From positions 163,893-227,892 of the forward strand of contig NZ_VLXZ01000007.1 in assembly GCF_007293315.1 (NCBI RefSeq): 64,000 bases of DNA, read 5' to 3'. The notes under the pieces were generated by a model. That model searched no databases. It was not told the origin of the DNA and worked only from the letters and a program-made list of their open reading frames with translations. Below, piece after piece: positions 16,780-25,750 of this stretch. Made by a program: the position numbers and the translations under genes. Source of the stretch: Alkalicoccobacillus porphyridii. Its GTDB lineage: Bacteria; Bacillota; Bacilli; Bacillales; Bacillaceae_D. The stretch's first letter is position 1. Each line of letters starts with the position of its first letter.

Positions 16780-16980
16780 TTGTTTTTGTTTATTAACAAC
16801 AAAAAACCGACCTTGCATGTCAAATAAGACGATGCCGGCCGGTTGCACTACTAGCTCCCATCTACCCAAGTGCCCAGATACAGGTAGATGCTCAACGCTT
16901 TCCGAGATGTATGTACTTGCTGATAATTGTTGTTAATCTATTACTATCAGACTACCTTAAGAACTTCTATTTGTCTAGTA
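16780..16980 (-). promoter_or_regulatory. Structured leader upstream of pilA ending in an intrinsic terminator
   Basis: On the minus strand, after pilC, comes a possible promoter (TAGACA, 17 bases, TAGTCT), then about 170 bases of structured sequence. It includes a perfect stem CATCTACC/GGTAGATG around 16859-16890. It ends with a bulged hairpin (arms 16805-16812 and 16837-16844, plus inner GCAT/ATGC) followed by TTTTTT at 16806-16801. The pilA ribosome binding site lies only about 30 bases later, too little for a separate promoter unless it overlaps the hairpin. The arrangement is that of a riboswitch or attenuator, but I do not recognise the aptamer; the hallmark bases of c-di-GMP-I are not visible. 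Confidence 0.5.
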
Positions 16981-16985
16981 CTTTA

Positions 16986-18194
16986 TTACCCTATAGTTGT
17001 AAATATTTCGAACATCGGCACCATAATTGCTAAAACTATAGTCCCGACTATTCCGGCTAACAGTATAATCATGACAGGTTCTATTAATGCTTTAATTTGA
17101 TCGGTGGTCGCTTCGACTTCTGCTTCATAAAAGTCGGCTGCTTTCTCAAGCATCGTATCCAGTGACCCTGACTTCTCTCCGACACTAATCATTTGGGTGA
17201 CAAGAGGAGGAAATGCCCAATGCGATTCCATTGGTCCTGCTAACGTCTCCCCCTGCTGAAGTGAAGCTCTTGATTTGCGGATAACATTAGCTATCACGCG
17301 GTTATCTGCCACTCTTTCAACAATGGTTAATGCTTGCAGCACTGGCACTGAGCTTTGAAACAGCGCCCCCAATGTTTGGGTGACACGTGCAAGCTCCGAT
17401 TTTTGAATCAGTGTGCCAAAGACTGGTATCCGTAATAGGATGTTATCCATCCACAATCTGGTTTCTGCATGTCTTCTCCCCATTTTCCAGCCTAAAAAGA
17501 TGACCAGACCTATAATTGGCACGGTCCACCAGTACCCAAGTGCTAGATCTCCTGCGGCCATGACGAGCTTTGTAATGGTGGGAAGTTCTCCACCAAAGCT
17601 TGCAAACATACTTGCAAATGTTGGTACAACAAAAACAAGGAGAAAAATAATAATAGCAATGGCAACAACACCTACAAACATTGGATAGGTTAAAGTAGCC
17701 ATCACTTTTTGTTTCAAACGATGCTGCTTCTCATAATAGGTAGCCAGCCTGTCTAGAATATCATCTAAGCGTCCCCCTGCCTCCCCTGCTTTAACCATAT
17801 TGGTAAACAAAGGCGGAAACAAATCTCCTTGCTTAGCAGAAGCGGCCGATAACGACTTCCCTGAACGAACATCCTCTTCAATCATCACTAAAGCTTTCTT
17901 TAAAGGTTTACTTGTGGTTTGTTTGCTCAACACATCAATGGTCTCAATAACGGGCACTCCTGCTTTTAAAAGCGTGGAGAATTGCCTAAGAAATAAAACA
18001 AAATCCTTTGACTTAATGATAGGTTTTAAAATCTCAATATCCTGATACAGCCCTTGCTGCATCTCTTCAATGGTTGTTACGGATATTCGCTTTTCTTTTA
18101 AGGAAAGAATTGCCGTCGATTCATCCCTAGCTTGCGTTTTGCCTTTTACCGGTTTTCCAAAGCTATCTCTACCTGTATAAGAATAGGTTGCCAT
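16986..18194 (-). CDS. pilC: Type IV pilus platform protein PilC
   Basis: A 402-residue inner-membrane platform with two GspF domains, about 65-190 (LFLRQFSTLLKAGVPVIETID and VKAGEAGGRLDDIL) and about 270-390 (ISVGEKSGSLDTMLEKAA). Three membrane helices lie near 170-190, 220-240 and 375-397. PilB and PilT act on it to extend and retract the pilus. Its start codon shares one base with the pilT stop. Confidence 0.96.
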   Translation of the reverse strand: MATYSYTGRDSFGKPVKGKTQARDESTAILSLKEKRISVTTIEEMQQGLYQDIEILKPIIKSKDFVLFLRQFSTLLKAGVPVIETIDVLSKQTTSKPLKKALVMIEEDVRSGKSLSAASAKQGDLFPPLFTNMVKAGEAGGRLDDILDRLATYYEKQHRLKQKVMATLTYPMFVGVVAIAIIIFLLVFVVPTFASMFASFGGELPTITKLVMAAGDLALGYWWTVPIIGLVIFLGWKMGRRHAETRLWMDNILLRIPVFGTLIQKSELARVTQTLGALFQSSVPVLQALTIVERVADNRVIANVIRKSRASLQQGETLAGPMESHWAFPPLVTQMISVGEKSGSLDTMLEKAADFYEAEVEATTDQIKALIEPVMIILLAGIVGTIVLAIMVPMFEIFTTIG

Positions 18195-19234
18195 TAGCTC
18201 ACAAACCCTTTTGAATAAATGGAAAGTACCTCTGGATTCAGTACCTCTTGTTTTACTAATTCAGCCATAGAGGTATCCATCGTCATCATCCCCTCTGCTC
18301 TGCTTGTTTGAATGACGTTATTAATTTGATGGATCTTTTCATTTCTTATTAAGTTCTTAACCGCTGAGTTATTGATTAGAATTTCGGTCGCCGCTCTACG
18401 CCCTTTATGATCAGCCGTGCGGAACAATCGCTGGGAAATGACTGCGCTTAATACGGATGCCAGTTGAATTCGTACCTGCGCTTGCTGGGCAGGAGGAAAC
18501 ACATCAATAATACGGTCAATCGTTGATGGCGCATCGGTTGTATGTAGGGTACCAAGAACTAAATGCCCCGTTTCAGCCGCCGTAATAGCCGTTGATATTG
18601 TCTCCAAATCACGCATTTCACCTACTAAAATGATATCCGGATCCTGCCTCAAACAACCTTTCAATCCATTCGCGAAGTTTTTTGTATCAAAGCCTACCTC
18701 GCGCTGATTTACCACTGACATTTGATGTCGGTGCAAATATTCGATTGGATCCTCAAGTGTAATAATATGCTTGCTCTCTGTACGATTAATATGATCAATC
18801 ATCGCCGCAAGTGTCGTTGATTTACCACTTCCCGTTGGTCCGGTGACTAGGACTAATCCTTGAGGCTCTTGAACGATTTGTTTTAAAATAGCTGGCATCT
18901 TTAATTCATTTAATTGCGGAATTTTTGTTGGAATGACTCGAATGGCCATACCAATACATGAACGTTGAAAATACGCATTAATACGAAAACGAGATACTTT
19001 AGGAATGCCAAACGAAAAATCGAGTTCTCCCTTTTTCTCAAACTCCTCCATTAAGTCCTCAGGAATTATCGCGCGAGCAAACTGTCTTGTGTCATCGGGA
19101 GTTAGCTTCTCTTTACCATGAGATCCAAGCTCCCCATTAATTCTAAAAATCGGAGCTGTACCTACAGTGAGGTGAATGTCTGACGCTCCTTTTGTAAAAG
19201 CTGTAGAAAGTAACGCTTCAAGTTTTTCTTTCAT
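18194..19234 (-). CDS. pilT: Type IV pilus retraction ATPase PilT
   Basis: A 346-residue hexameric ATPase, begun at ATG 19234 with AAGGAGG seven bases upstream; the ATG at 19252 lies before that site. Walker A is GPTGSGKSTTLA, the Asp box is HIITLEDPIEYLH, Walker B is DPDIILVGEMRD and the His box is GHLVLGTLHT. The retraction-specific AIRNLIR motif appears as VKNLIRNEK. PilT powers depolymerisation and twitching. B. subtilis lacks a dedicated PilT, so its presence indicates a retractable pilus rather than only a competence pseudopilus. Confidence 0.95.
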   Translation of the reverse strand: MKEKLEALLSTAFTKGASDIHLTVGTAPIFRINGELGSHGKEKLTPDDTRQFARAIIPEDLMEEFEKKGELDFSFGIPKVSRFRINAYFQRSCIGMAIRVIPTKIPQLNELKMPAILKQIVQEPQGLVLVTGPTGSGKSTTLAAMIDHINRTESKHIITLEDPIEYLHRHQMSVVNQREVGFDTKNFANGLKGCLRQDPDIILVGEMRDLETISTAITAAETGHLVLGTLHTTDAPSTIDRIIDVFPPAQQAQVRIQLASVLSAVISQRLFRTADHKGRRAATEILINNSAVKNLIRNEKIHQINNVIQTSRAEGMMTMDTSMAELVKQEVLNPEVLSIYSKGFVS

Positions 19235-19251
19235 TCTGAATCCTCCTTTCA

Positions 19252-20922
19252 TTAATGATCTAACGTAACGTGAAGAACCTCACCGACTGTGGTTATACCC
19301 TGTTTAACCTTTAACAATCCGTCATCTAATAGAAAAATCATGCCATTTTCAGCTGCATACTCTTGAATCTCATGTATTGTTTGTTTATCCATTAACAGCT
19401 GACGAATCTTCTCATCAATGATTAACATTTCATGAATAGCAATTCGTCCACGAAAACCCGTATCATTACATTGGTTGCAGCCACTTCCACGATAGACATT
19501 GGATATCTCCATACCTCGTTTATGAAATAACTCCAACTCTAATTCGTTTGGTTCATACGTTTCTCTACAGGAAGGGCAGATTTTTCTAACGAGTCGTTGT
19601 CCAACGACTCCAGAAAGTCCAGATGCTACTAAATAAGGTTCAATGCCCATCTCTGTTAACCTCGGAATGGCTGCAATGGCACTATTCGTGTGTAATGTGC
19701 TGAGAACAAGGTGGCCTGTCAGAGACGCTCGCACAGCAATTTCTGCTGTTTCCGTGTCACGAATTTCACCAATCATCACAATATTAGGATCCTGCCTTAA
19801 GATTGCACGTAAACCCTTTGCGAAGGTTAAACCTACCTGAGTATTAACCTGTACTTGATTAATTCCGTTTATGTGATACTCCACTGGATCTTCAACCGTG
19901 ACGATATTTACCTGATCGGTATTTAAATAATGCATGCCCGCATAAAGAGTGGAGGTTTTTCCCGAGCCAGTTGGACCTGTAAGGAGAATTAATCCAGATG
20001 GATTTTCAAGCATTTTTACAAACATCTTTTCATGGACATGGTTTAAACCGAGTGCACTGAGTTTTGTTAATTCGCTTAACCCTGCTAACAGCCTTATTAC
20101 AATTTTTTCGCCAAATATTGTAGGCAGCGTGGAGATACGCATATCAACGTGCTGCGAACCAACTAATACTTTTATCCGTCCATCCTGAGGCATTCGTGAT
20201 TCAGTAATATTTAATTCACCCATAATTTTTATGCGAGCGGTTAACGCACTTAAAATAGAAGCTGAAAAGGTTCGCTCCGTTCGTAACAAGCCGTCTATTC
20301 GGTACCGTACCATAAACGTCGTCTCTAATGGATCAATGTGAATATCGCTGGCACGCTGATTTAACCCATGCTGCAATAGCTGATCAACCAGCTTAATAAT
20401 TGGAGCGTCCTTATCACTTGTTACCTGCTCTTGCTGCTCTGCGACCATGGTTAAGTCAGTATTCTCAACGGGTTCTTGCTCTATTAAAGAATCATTAATT
20501 TGATAATAACGCTCAATGGCTTCAACAATTTCAGCCTTAATCGCAATAAGAGGTTCAATTTGGAAGCCCGTAAACATCTGCAAATCATCAATTGCATAAT
20601 AGTCTAAAGGGTCTGCCATCGCCACTTGAAGCACTCCGTTTTGTTTGCGAATGGGGATTAGCATATATTTCCGAGATAACTCTTCGGGAATGAGCTTTAA
20701 AAGTTGGGTATCGACAGCTGTTCGGTACAAATTAACATGTACTAAACCAAGCTGAGTTTCTAATGCTTTTATGAGTTCATACTCAGTAATTAGCTCACGT
20801 TCAAGCAATGCATCACCTAAGCGTTGATCGGAGCGTTTTTCCTCTAATACTAGCTCTATCTGCTCTGAATTCAGATAACCGGCCTCAACTAACAAGTCAC
20901 CAAACTTCTTTTTAGTTCTCAT
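19252..20922 (-). CDS. pilB: Type IV pilus extension ATPase PilB
   Basis: A 556-residue ATPase begun at ATG 20922 (AAGGAG seven bases upstream, inside the end of the VanW-like gene); a longer frame to 21045 overlaps that gene and is unlikely. Residues about 1-145 form an MshEN/GspE-N domain (KFGDLLVEAGYL and LGDALLERELI), of the kind that binds c-di-GMP in some homologues. Walker A is [14 protein letters not shown], Walker B is DPNIVMIGEIRD. Four zinc cysteines are seen as CPSC and CNQC. PilB drives pilin insertion into the fibre base. Confidence 0.95.
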   Translation of the reverse strand: MRTKKKFGDLLVEAGYLNSEQIELVLEEKRSDQRLGDALLERELITEYELIKALETQLGLVHVNLYRTAVDTQLLKLIPEELSRKYMLIPIRKQNGVLQVAMADPLDYYAIDDLQMFTGFQIEPLIAIKAEIVEAIERYYQINDSLIEQEPVENTDLTMVAEQQEQVTSDKDAPIIKLVDQLLQHGLNQRASDIHIDPLETTFMVRYRIDGLLRTERTFSASILSALTARIKIMGELNITESRMPQDGRIKVLVGSQHVDMRISTLPTIFGEKIVIRLLAGLSELTKLSALGLNHVHEKMFVKMLENPSGLILLTGPTGSGKTSTLYAGMHYLNTDQVNIVTVEDPVEYHINGINQVQVNTQVGLTFAKGLRAILRQDPNIVMIGEIRDTETAEIAVRASLTGHLVLSTLHTNSAIAAIPRLTEMGIEPYLVASGLSGVVGQRLVRKICPSCRETYEPNELELELFHKRGMEISNVYRGSGCNQCNDTGFRGRIAIHEMLIIDEKIRQLLMDKQTIHEIQEYAAENGMIFLLDDGLLKVKQGITTVGEVLHVTLDH

Positions 20923-22291
20923 CATCCTGCTCCTTATCCGCTGGTTCATGAACCCCTTTGATAAAGTCCTGCTGTGCTTCACCATTCTGATTATTTTGTT
21001 CTGCTGAGGTTGATTGCTCCTCTTGTTCTTGGATCTGTGGCTCACTTGCTCTATCGGCTTGTGATTCTTCCTTCACACTTTCAGGCAGTTCAACGATCAC
21101 TGGCTGAAGATCAGCATCATTAATCTCTAATTCTGGTTCCGGCTCAGGTTTCGCATAGACACTTCGTTCCTCAATAGTTGATGTAGCAGCAATGTAATTT
21201 CTTGCGATCAGAACTTTATTTACTTCCTGTTTATTTGCATTTAACTCCCGCTTAAACAGGCTTGCCGCATACCCATTCTTGCCATTAACAATGACTTGAC
21301 TATTGCCAGCACGTCGCTTCTTAGAATATGTAACCTCCGTGCGTGGTTGAATGGTTTCGGTGTTTTCTACAACTAATTCATATTCCTGTATATAAGGGGT
21401 ACCAACTAATTCAACAATAAGTCCTTCAGTTGAAAATTGGACATTTAACTCCATCGACTCATAATTTGGATTATAAAAAACGAGGTCACGATGATCCTCA
21501 TTTACTGAAGCACCGTAGCCAACTTTAATAGACTGTGGCAGCTTTTCAGGAGTATGGTGCTCGATTAATTCAAGATTTGATTTAGCTAAAGCCTGGTAAA
21601 TGACTGAAGAAAAAAGATCAAGGCTTTCTCCACCAACAACCATTTGATTCGTTTGTTCTAACGCTGTTTTTAAAGAAAAATGACTTCTTGGCTCAATGAC
21701 CACTCCATCTAAGCCAGTAGACCACGTTCCAAGTATGGTAGACTCCATGTATGGGGCATACACATTAGCAAGAACCGTGCGTTCCTCATTTATCCCTTCG
21801 ATATATGAGGCGAGATGTACAGTAGGAGCTTTTGTTGGCTCCTCATTCAGTTGAAACTCAATATCATTTTTTAAGGTGGAGATATCAACTAATCCTGACA
21901 AATCAGCCGATTCAATTTGATTTACCGCCTCCGTTAAAGCAGTAATATCAATGGTTGCTTCTATCTGTTCTGATTCCTCCACAGCATTGCTGGATACAGT
22001 TGGAACAGATAAGTTTAGAGCTTCTTCGGGTAATTCGACTAACGAATCATAGAGATAAATAGAGACCACCTGCTGATTCCTCCGCTGCTCAGCTATCATG
22101 TCTATTTCTGATTGTGCTTCAGCGAGTGTCATGCCACCTACCTCTACCCCCGCTATGACTGTACCTATCTGATATTCTTTTGCTTGTGCCTGTTGATCTA
22201 AAACCCGACCAGCAACTAACCCTATCACTAGTAATCCTGTCATGACAGCTACCAACAGCCCAATACGTACAAAAGATTTCATTATCTTCAT
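20912..22291 (-). CDS. VanW-like/G5-domain exported protein of the pilus operon
   Basis: A 459-residue protein with an N-terminal membrane anchor (about 10-27), a PG-binding-4-like segment (TVIAGVEVGGMTLAEAQ, about 42-58), a VanW-like domain (about 190-310, SLDLFSSVIYQALAKSNLELIEHH) and a G5-like segment (about 315-375, ENTETIQPRTEVTYSKKRRAG). The tail is Glu/Gln-rich and disordered. VanW/G5 proteins are linked to cell-wall binding; the exact activity is unknown. It overlaps pilB and is coupled to the gene upstream by 4 bp, so it probably helps the pilus pass or anchor in the thick wall. That role is inference. Confidence 0.75.
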   Translation of the reverse strand: MKIMKSFVRIGLLVAVMTGLLVIGLVAGRVLDQQAQAKEYQIGTVIAGVEVGGMTLAEAQSEIDMIAEQRRNQQVVSIYLYDSLVELPEEALNLSVPTVSSNAVEESEQIEATIDITALTEAVNQIESADLSGLVDISTLKNDIEFQLNEEPTKAPTVHLASYIEGINEERTVLANVYAPYMESTILGTWSTGLDGVVIEPRSHFSLKTALEQTNQMVVGGESLDLFSSVIYQALAKSNLELIEHHTPEKLPQSIKVGYGASVNEDHRDLVFYNPNYESMELNVQFSTEGLIVELVGTPYIQEYELVVENTETIQPRTEVTYSKKRRAGNSQVIVNGKNGYAASLFKRELNANKQEVNKVLIARNYIAATSTIEERSVYAKPEPEPELEINDADLQPVIVELPESVKEESQADRASEPQIQEQEEQSTSAEQNNQNGEAQQDFIKGVHEPADKEQDDEN

Positions 22292-22755
22292 GACTCCTCT
22301 TTATCTTGAATTCGCCTACGCCGTCCAGTCATTAACTCCTCAGATTCATCCACACCGACCTCAACTAAAGGCTGTTTCCTCACAATGATAGAATCCTCTT
22401 CTATATCCAGGGACACACTTGATTCTTCCGGAAAAACCGATTCCTCCGTCACAGCTATCTGATTAAAGCTTGTATGTATACTCGGCAGATCCAACTGAAT
22501 AGATTGCGAGTCACTCTCTCTTTCTAATCGCGCTGCTAGAATCAAGCTTGCTAGAAGGATCAATACAATCGAAGTGGCTATTGTTAATCCAATAGGAAAC
22601 AGAATGTACATGAAGGCAGTAGCAATAGATATACCAATCGAAGCAACTAAGCTTAGAAGCCTTACATTAAATGAAATGTGGAGCTGTTTCATAAAAATAA
22701 GAAGTATAAACAACAGCAAAGCTACACCTATAAAAAGTAAGATTGTATAGAACAT
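22288..22755 (-). CDS. Small membrane protein, first gene of the pilus operon
   Basis: A 155-residue protein not recognised as a known family. Residues about 2-22, 32-52 and 56-75 are hydrophobic helices, and the C-terminal half is acidic and soluble, ending in RRRRIQDKEES. It overlaps the VanW-like gene by 4 bp, so it belongs to the pilus operon and may be an accessory or regulatory membrane component. The divergent minor-pilin operon starts 150 bp away, so promoters for both lie in 22756-22908. Confidence 0.65.
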   Translation of the reverse strand: MFYTILLFIGVALLLFILLIFMKQLHISFNVRLLSLVASIGISIATAFMYILFPIGLTIATSIVLILLASLILAARLERESDSQSIQLDLPSIHTSFNQIAVTEESVFPEESSVSLDIEEDSIIVRKQPLVEVGVDESEELMTGRRRRIQDKEES

Positions 22756-22908
22756 TTACTATTCACCAGCCTTTTTAGACTATAAAATGTACTTCTTCTA
22801 AAATGTTCTGTATATTTCGATACAGTTCTTTGAGACTTATTGTATAATAAAGTAAAAGTTTTGGATACATATGATTAGTTATAATTTCGGACAATAGGAG
22901 GAGATTGC

Positions 22909-23274
22909 ATGTATCATAATGAAAAAGGGATTACATTAATAGAATTACTTGCATCCATCGTCATTCTATCAATCTTCGCCATTGGATTCGCAACAATGCT
23001 AATGAACGGGATTAAAGCTAATGAAGTAAATAGAATAGAGATGGAAGCGACACTGGTGGCGCAATCTGAGATTGAACAGATGAGACTGAATCAAGAGGAT
23101 CTTTTTTGTCAAGATTCGAGATCTACCAAAGATAGCTTTGAAATCAACCGAATTACCTCAATTGTAGAAGAAATGTGTATTGTAACGGTAGAAGTAAGCG
23201 GAACTCAGCTTTCTAATGAAGTGATTACGTTACATACTGAATTTAATACCGCACAAACAGGGAGAACGCCATGA
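22909..23274 (+). CDS. Minor prepilin
   Basis: A 121-residue prepilin with a very short leader MYHNEKG, then ITLIELLASIVILSIFAIGFATML with Glu at +5. The remainder is a small head with two cysteines (LFCQDS, EEMCIV) that could pair outside the cell. AGGAGG lies about 7 bases before ATG. It is the first of three overlapping genes (4 bp to the next) and probably acts with them as a tip-initiating complex, as PilV/PilI-like proteins do. Confidence 0.85.
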   Translation: MYHNEKGITLIELLASIVILSIFAIGFATMLMNGIKANEVNRIEMEATLVAQSEIEQMRLNQEDLFCQDSRSTKDSFEINRITSIVEEMCIVTVEVSGTQLSNEVITLHTEFNTAQTGRTP

Positions 23275-23696
23275 ACAGTCTATTAAAAAATCAAAAAGGC
23301 GCAGCGCTCCCCTTTGTTTTAGGTTTAATAGTAGTCGGGACTTTAGTAGCATTAGGTTTATTAGGATTTCTATTAAGTGAGGTAAATAAAAGTCAGGCTG
23401 TTTCTGAAGGGATTCAAGCCAAGTATGCTGCTGAGGCTGGGGCAGAACGGGTACTTCAGGCACTTCATAAAAAACCTGGAGATCTTGTTACTTTAACACC
23501 ATTTAGTTGTTCTACTAGTTCTTTAACGAAAAAAAATGATGTGAATGGCTATAAAATAGAAACCAGTTGTACATTGACAGAAAAAGAACTAACCATCACA
23601 AGTAAAGCAAACGGAAAGCAATCACACACAACCACGATCTCGCTCAACGTGACAAGCACAGCACCACTCACACTGGAGGTGAATTCATGGGAATAA
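23271..23696 (+). CDS. PilX-like minor pilin
   Basis: A 141-residue protein with the leader MNSLLKNQKG followed by AALPFVLGLIVVGTLVALGLLGFLL. The +5 position is not Glu, which is characteristic of PilX/GspK-type components that cap a pilus. KYAAEAGAERVLQAL matches the conserved segment of the PilX N-terminal family. Two cysteines (FSCSTS, ETSCTL) may pair. It overlaps the first minor pilin by 4 bp and the large pilin by 10 bp. Confidence 0.8.
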   Translation: MNSLLKNQKGAALPFVLGLIVVGTLVALGLLGFLLSEVNKSQAVSEGIQAKYAAEAGAERVLQALHKKPGDLVTLTPFSCSTSSLTKKNDVNGYKIETSCTLTEKELTITSKANGKQSHTTTISLNVTSTAPLTLEVNSWE

Positions 23697-25693
23697 AAAA
23701 TAGTCTGCATAATGAAAAAGGCCTTACACTTATAGAAGTCTTGGCTGGCGTAGTCATTCTCATGATTGTGCTCGGGATCGGTATGGCTGCACTCGCCCAA
23801 AGTAGCACAGTGACTAATGCGATTAAAAACGAGTCCCAAGAAAGACAGGATATGCAGACGGGATTGTTGCAGCTGACAGAGGCGGTGCAGGAGGCGAGCA
23901 GAGTTGTAAAGGATGGTGAATACAACTTTCAGCTATACGATGCTAATGGAATTGAATCAAGATTCCGGCTCGATGATGGACAATTAAATACGAATGATAA
24001 AAACGGATTTATACCTATTGAAGGTATTAGAAAAATGACTGTTATTGATGACAAAGGTATAACGTTTGAGATAAATGATCTGGAAGAGCCTGTTGTTCTT
24101 GCGAGACGTGCGGGTGGATTAGAGATTGAGACTGACCTCGGTGTTCCTGCTGAGGAAGATGATGATGAATGGAAAGATCGAGAACCTGATGTTGTTTGTT
24201 TAAAGAAAAGTCAAGTAAATGAAGGAGAGAAATATAATGACTTTTCTGGTTATGCAGAAATGAAGGAATATGAGAGACTTGGTCATATAAAGTGTAATAC
24301 GAATACTGGTGAAATAACAGTAGAATGGGACAAGAAAATAGAACTTACCGCTGGTGATATATATATTAGAACAAATAAGATAAAAACTGCGTCTGAAGTC
24401 ACTATCTCACTGAGTAACGGGAGTATCTATTTGCAAATGAGTGATGTTGATTTGGGGTATAATAGTAAAATTAATAGCGGTGAAGCGTTATATATAGAGG
24501 GGAAAGTATTAGATTCAAATTCAAGCACCTTAATAACTAGTAATAAAAAGATGAGAATTGTTGGCGATGTAAAAATTGCTTTCAATAATAAGTTAAAAAG
24601 TAATGATAGCCTTTTAATTGAAGGAAATCTTATTGACTCTGGATCTTCAGGAGAAGTAACAAGTAAGTTAAAACTAACTATTAAAGGTAACGTAATATCT
24701 AAACATGCTAGTAAACTGATATCTGAAGACGCAATATTAATAGAGGGCCATCTTCACAACGAAGGAAGCGAAATAACCGTTTCTTCTAAAAAGGATTTAA
24801 TAATAAATAGTTATGTTAACTTAAAACATAAGAGTACTATAAAAAGTGAAGAATCAATATTTATTAATGGAACTTTAACTAATCAAGGTACAGAAACCCA
24901 TATTAAAAGTAATAAAGAATTAAGTATTAACGGAGATGTTAATAATGAGCATAAAGGAAAAATTGAAAGTGAAGAGTCATTATATATTTATGGAAATTTA
25001 ATTAATAATGGTACTGAAACTCAGGTAAATAGCACGAAAAATATAACAATTATGGGAAATGCTAATAACAAAGATAGCGGGAAAGTTAAAGCTGGCGCAT
25101 CGCTTTTTATAAATAAAGATTTGGTAAACGAACACTCTGCATCAATGGAAAGCAAAAAACACATTACAGTTTTAGGTAATTTTATAAATAACTACGGCAA
25201 TAAAATTACTAGTAATGATTCAATATATGTTCATGGCAAAATGGAGAATGGTCAAAACACTAATATCCGTGCAGATAAATTAATTTCTATAAATGGAGAT
25301 TTAATAAACAAATATGAAGTGAAAGTTTATACTGGTGATTCTTTACACGTTGGAGGACAAGTTAGTACCACTGAACTTGGTGAAATTAGAGTGATTAATA
25401 ATCTATATATCCAGAATGGATTGATTGTCGGAAAAGGTGTTCATGTTAAAACAGATAAAAAATCATTTGTAAATGGAACAATTGAATTTCCAACTAATCC
25501 TTATGATACTAAAGGAGCTTACTTTTACACAGATGGTGAATTAACTTATACCGGACCAATTAAGGGAGCAACAAAAGATAGTAACAATCGTTTACTCTTT
25601 AAAGCCGGAAAAGAAACCAAAGTCGCATCGATGAACACTCTACCCAGCTTCCCTGCTTTCCCAGAATTCCCAAAACAACCAGCACAACCTTAA
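23687..25693 (+). CDS. Giant minor pilin with a beta-solenoid-like repeat domain
   Basis: A 668-residue protein, several times the length of an ordinary minor pilin. Leader MGIKNSLHNEKG, then LTLIEVLAGVVILMIVLGIGM with Glu at +5. A PilW-like head (about 35-165) follows and contains RQDMQTGLLQLTEAVQEASRVV. Two cysteines lie near 182 and 206 (VVCLKK, HIKCNT). From about 215 to 605 the chain is built of roughly twenty degenerate units of 20-21 residues, for example SEESLYIYGNLINNGTE and SKKHITVLGNFINNYGN, alternating polar turns and short hydrophobic strands with frequent Gly-Asn and Asn-Gly. The pattern suggests a beta-solenoid similar to filamentous adhesins or bactofilins. The tail is Pro-rich. 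The repeat part is AT-richer than its neighbours. A tip adhesin role is inferred. Confidence 0.85.
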   Translation: MGIKNSLHNEKGLTLIEVLAGVVILMIVLGIGMAALAQSSTVTNAIKNESQERQDMQTGLLQLTEAVQEASRVVKDGEYNFQLYDANGIESRFRLDDGQLNTNDKNGFIPIEGIRKMTVIDDKGITFEINDLEEPVVLARRAGGLEIETDLGVPAEEDDDEWKDREPDVVCLKKSQVNEGEKYNDFSGYAEMKEYERLGHIKCNTNTGEITVEWDKKIELTAGDIYIRTNKIKTASEVTISLSNGSIYLQMSDVDLGYNSKINSGEALYIEGKVLDSNSSTLITSNKKMRIVGDVKIAFNNKLKSNDSLLIEGNLIDSGSSGEVTSKLKLTIKGNVISKHASKLISEDAILIEGHLHNEGSEITVSSKKDLIINSYVNLKHKSTIKSEESIFINGTLTNQGTETHIKSNKELSINGDVNNEHKGKIESEESLYIYGNLINNGTETQVNSTKNITIMGNANNKDSGKVKAGASLFINKDLVNEHSASMESKKHITVLGNFINNYGNKITSNDSIYVHGKMENGQNTNIRADKLISINGDLINKYEVKVYTGDSLHVGGQVSTTELGEIRVINNLYIQNGLIVGKGVHVKTDKKSFVNGTIEFPTNPYDTKGAYFYTDGELTYTGPIKGATKDSNNRLLFKAGKETKVASMNTLPSFPAFPEFPKQPAQP

Positions 25694-25694
25694 A

Positions 25695-25736
25695 ACAGTG
25701 CCCCACTACTTTATCAAAAAGTAATGGGGCATTGTT
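25695..25736. terminator. Bidirectional terminator between the large pilin and folC
   Basis: Arms ACAGTGCCCCACTACTTT and AAAGTAATGGGGCATTGT flank a short loop, with T-rich sequence on both outer sides. It serves the two convergent transcripts. Confidence 0.8.
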
Positions 25737-25750
25737 TATTAATCTTCATT

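Noticed and set aside
16780..16980. c-di-GMP-I riboswitch before pilA
   Set aside because: The conserved GAAA tetraloop and ACGCAAAGCC blocks were not found on the minus strand, so only an unassigned structured leader is reported.
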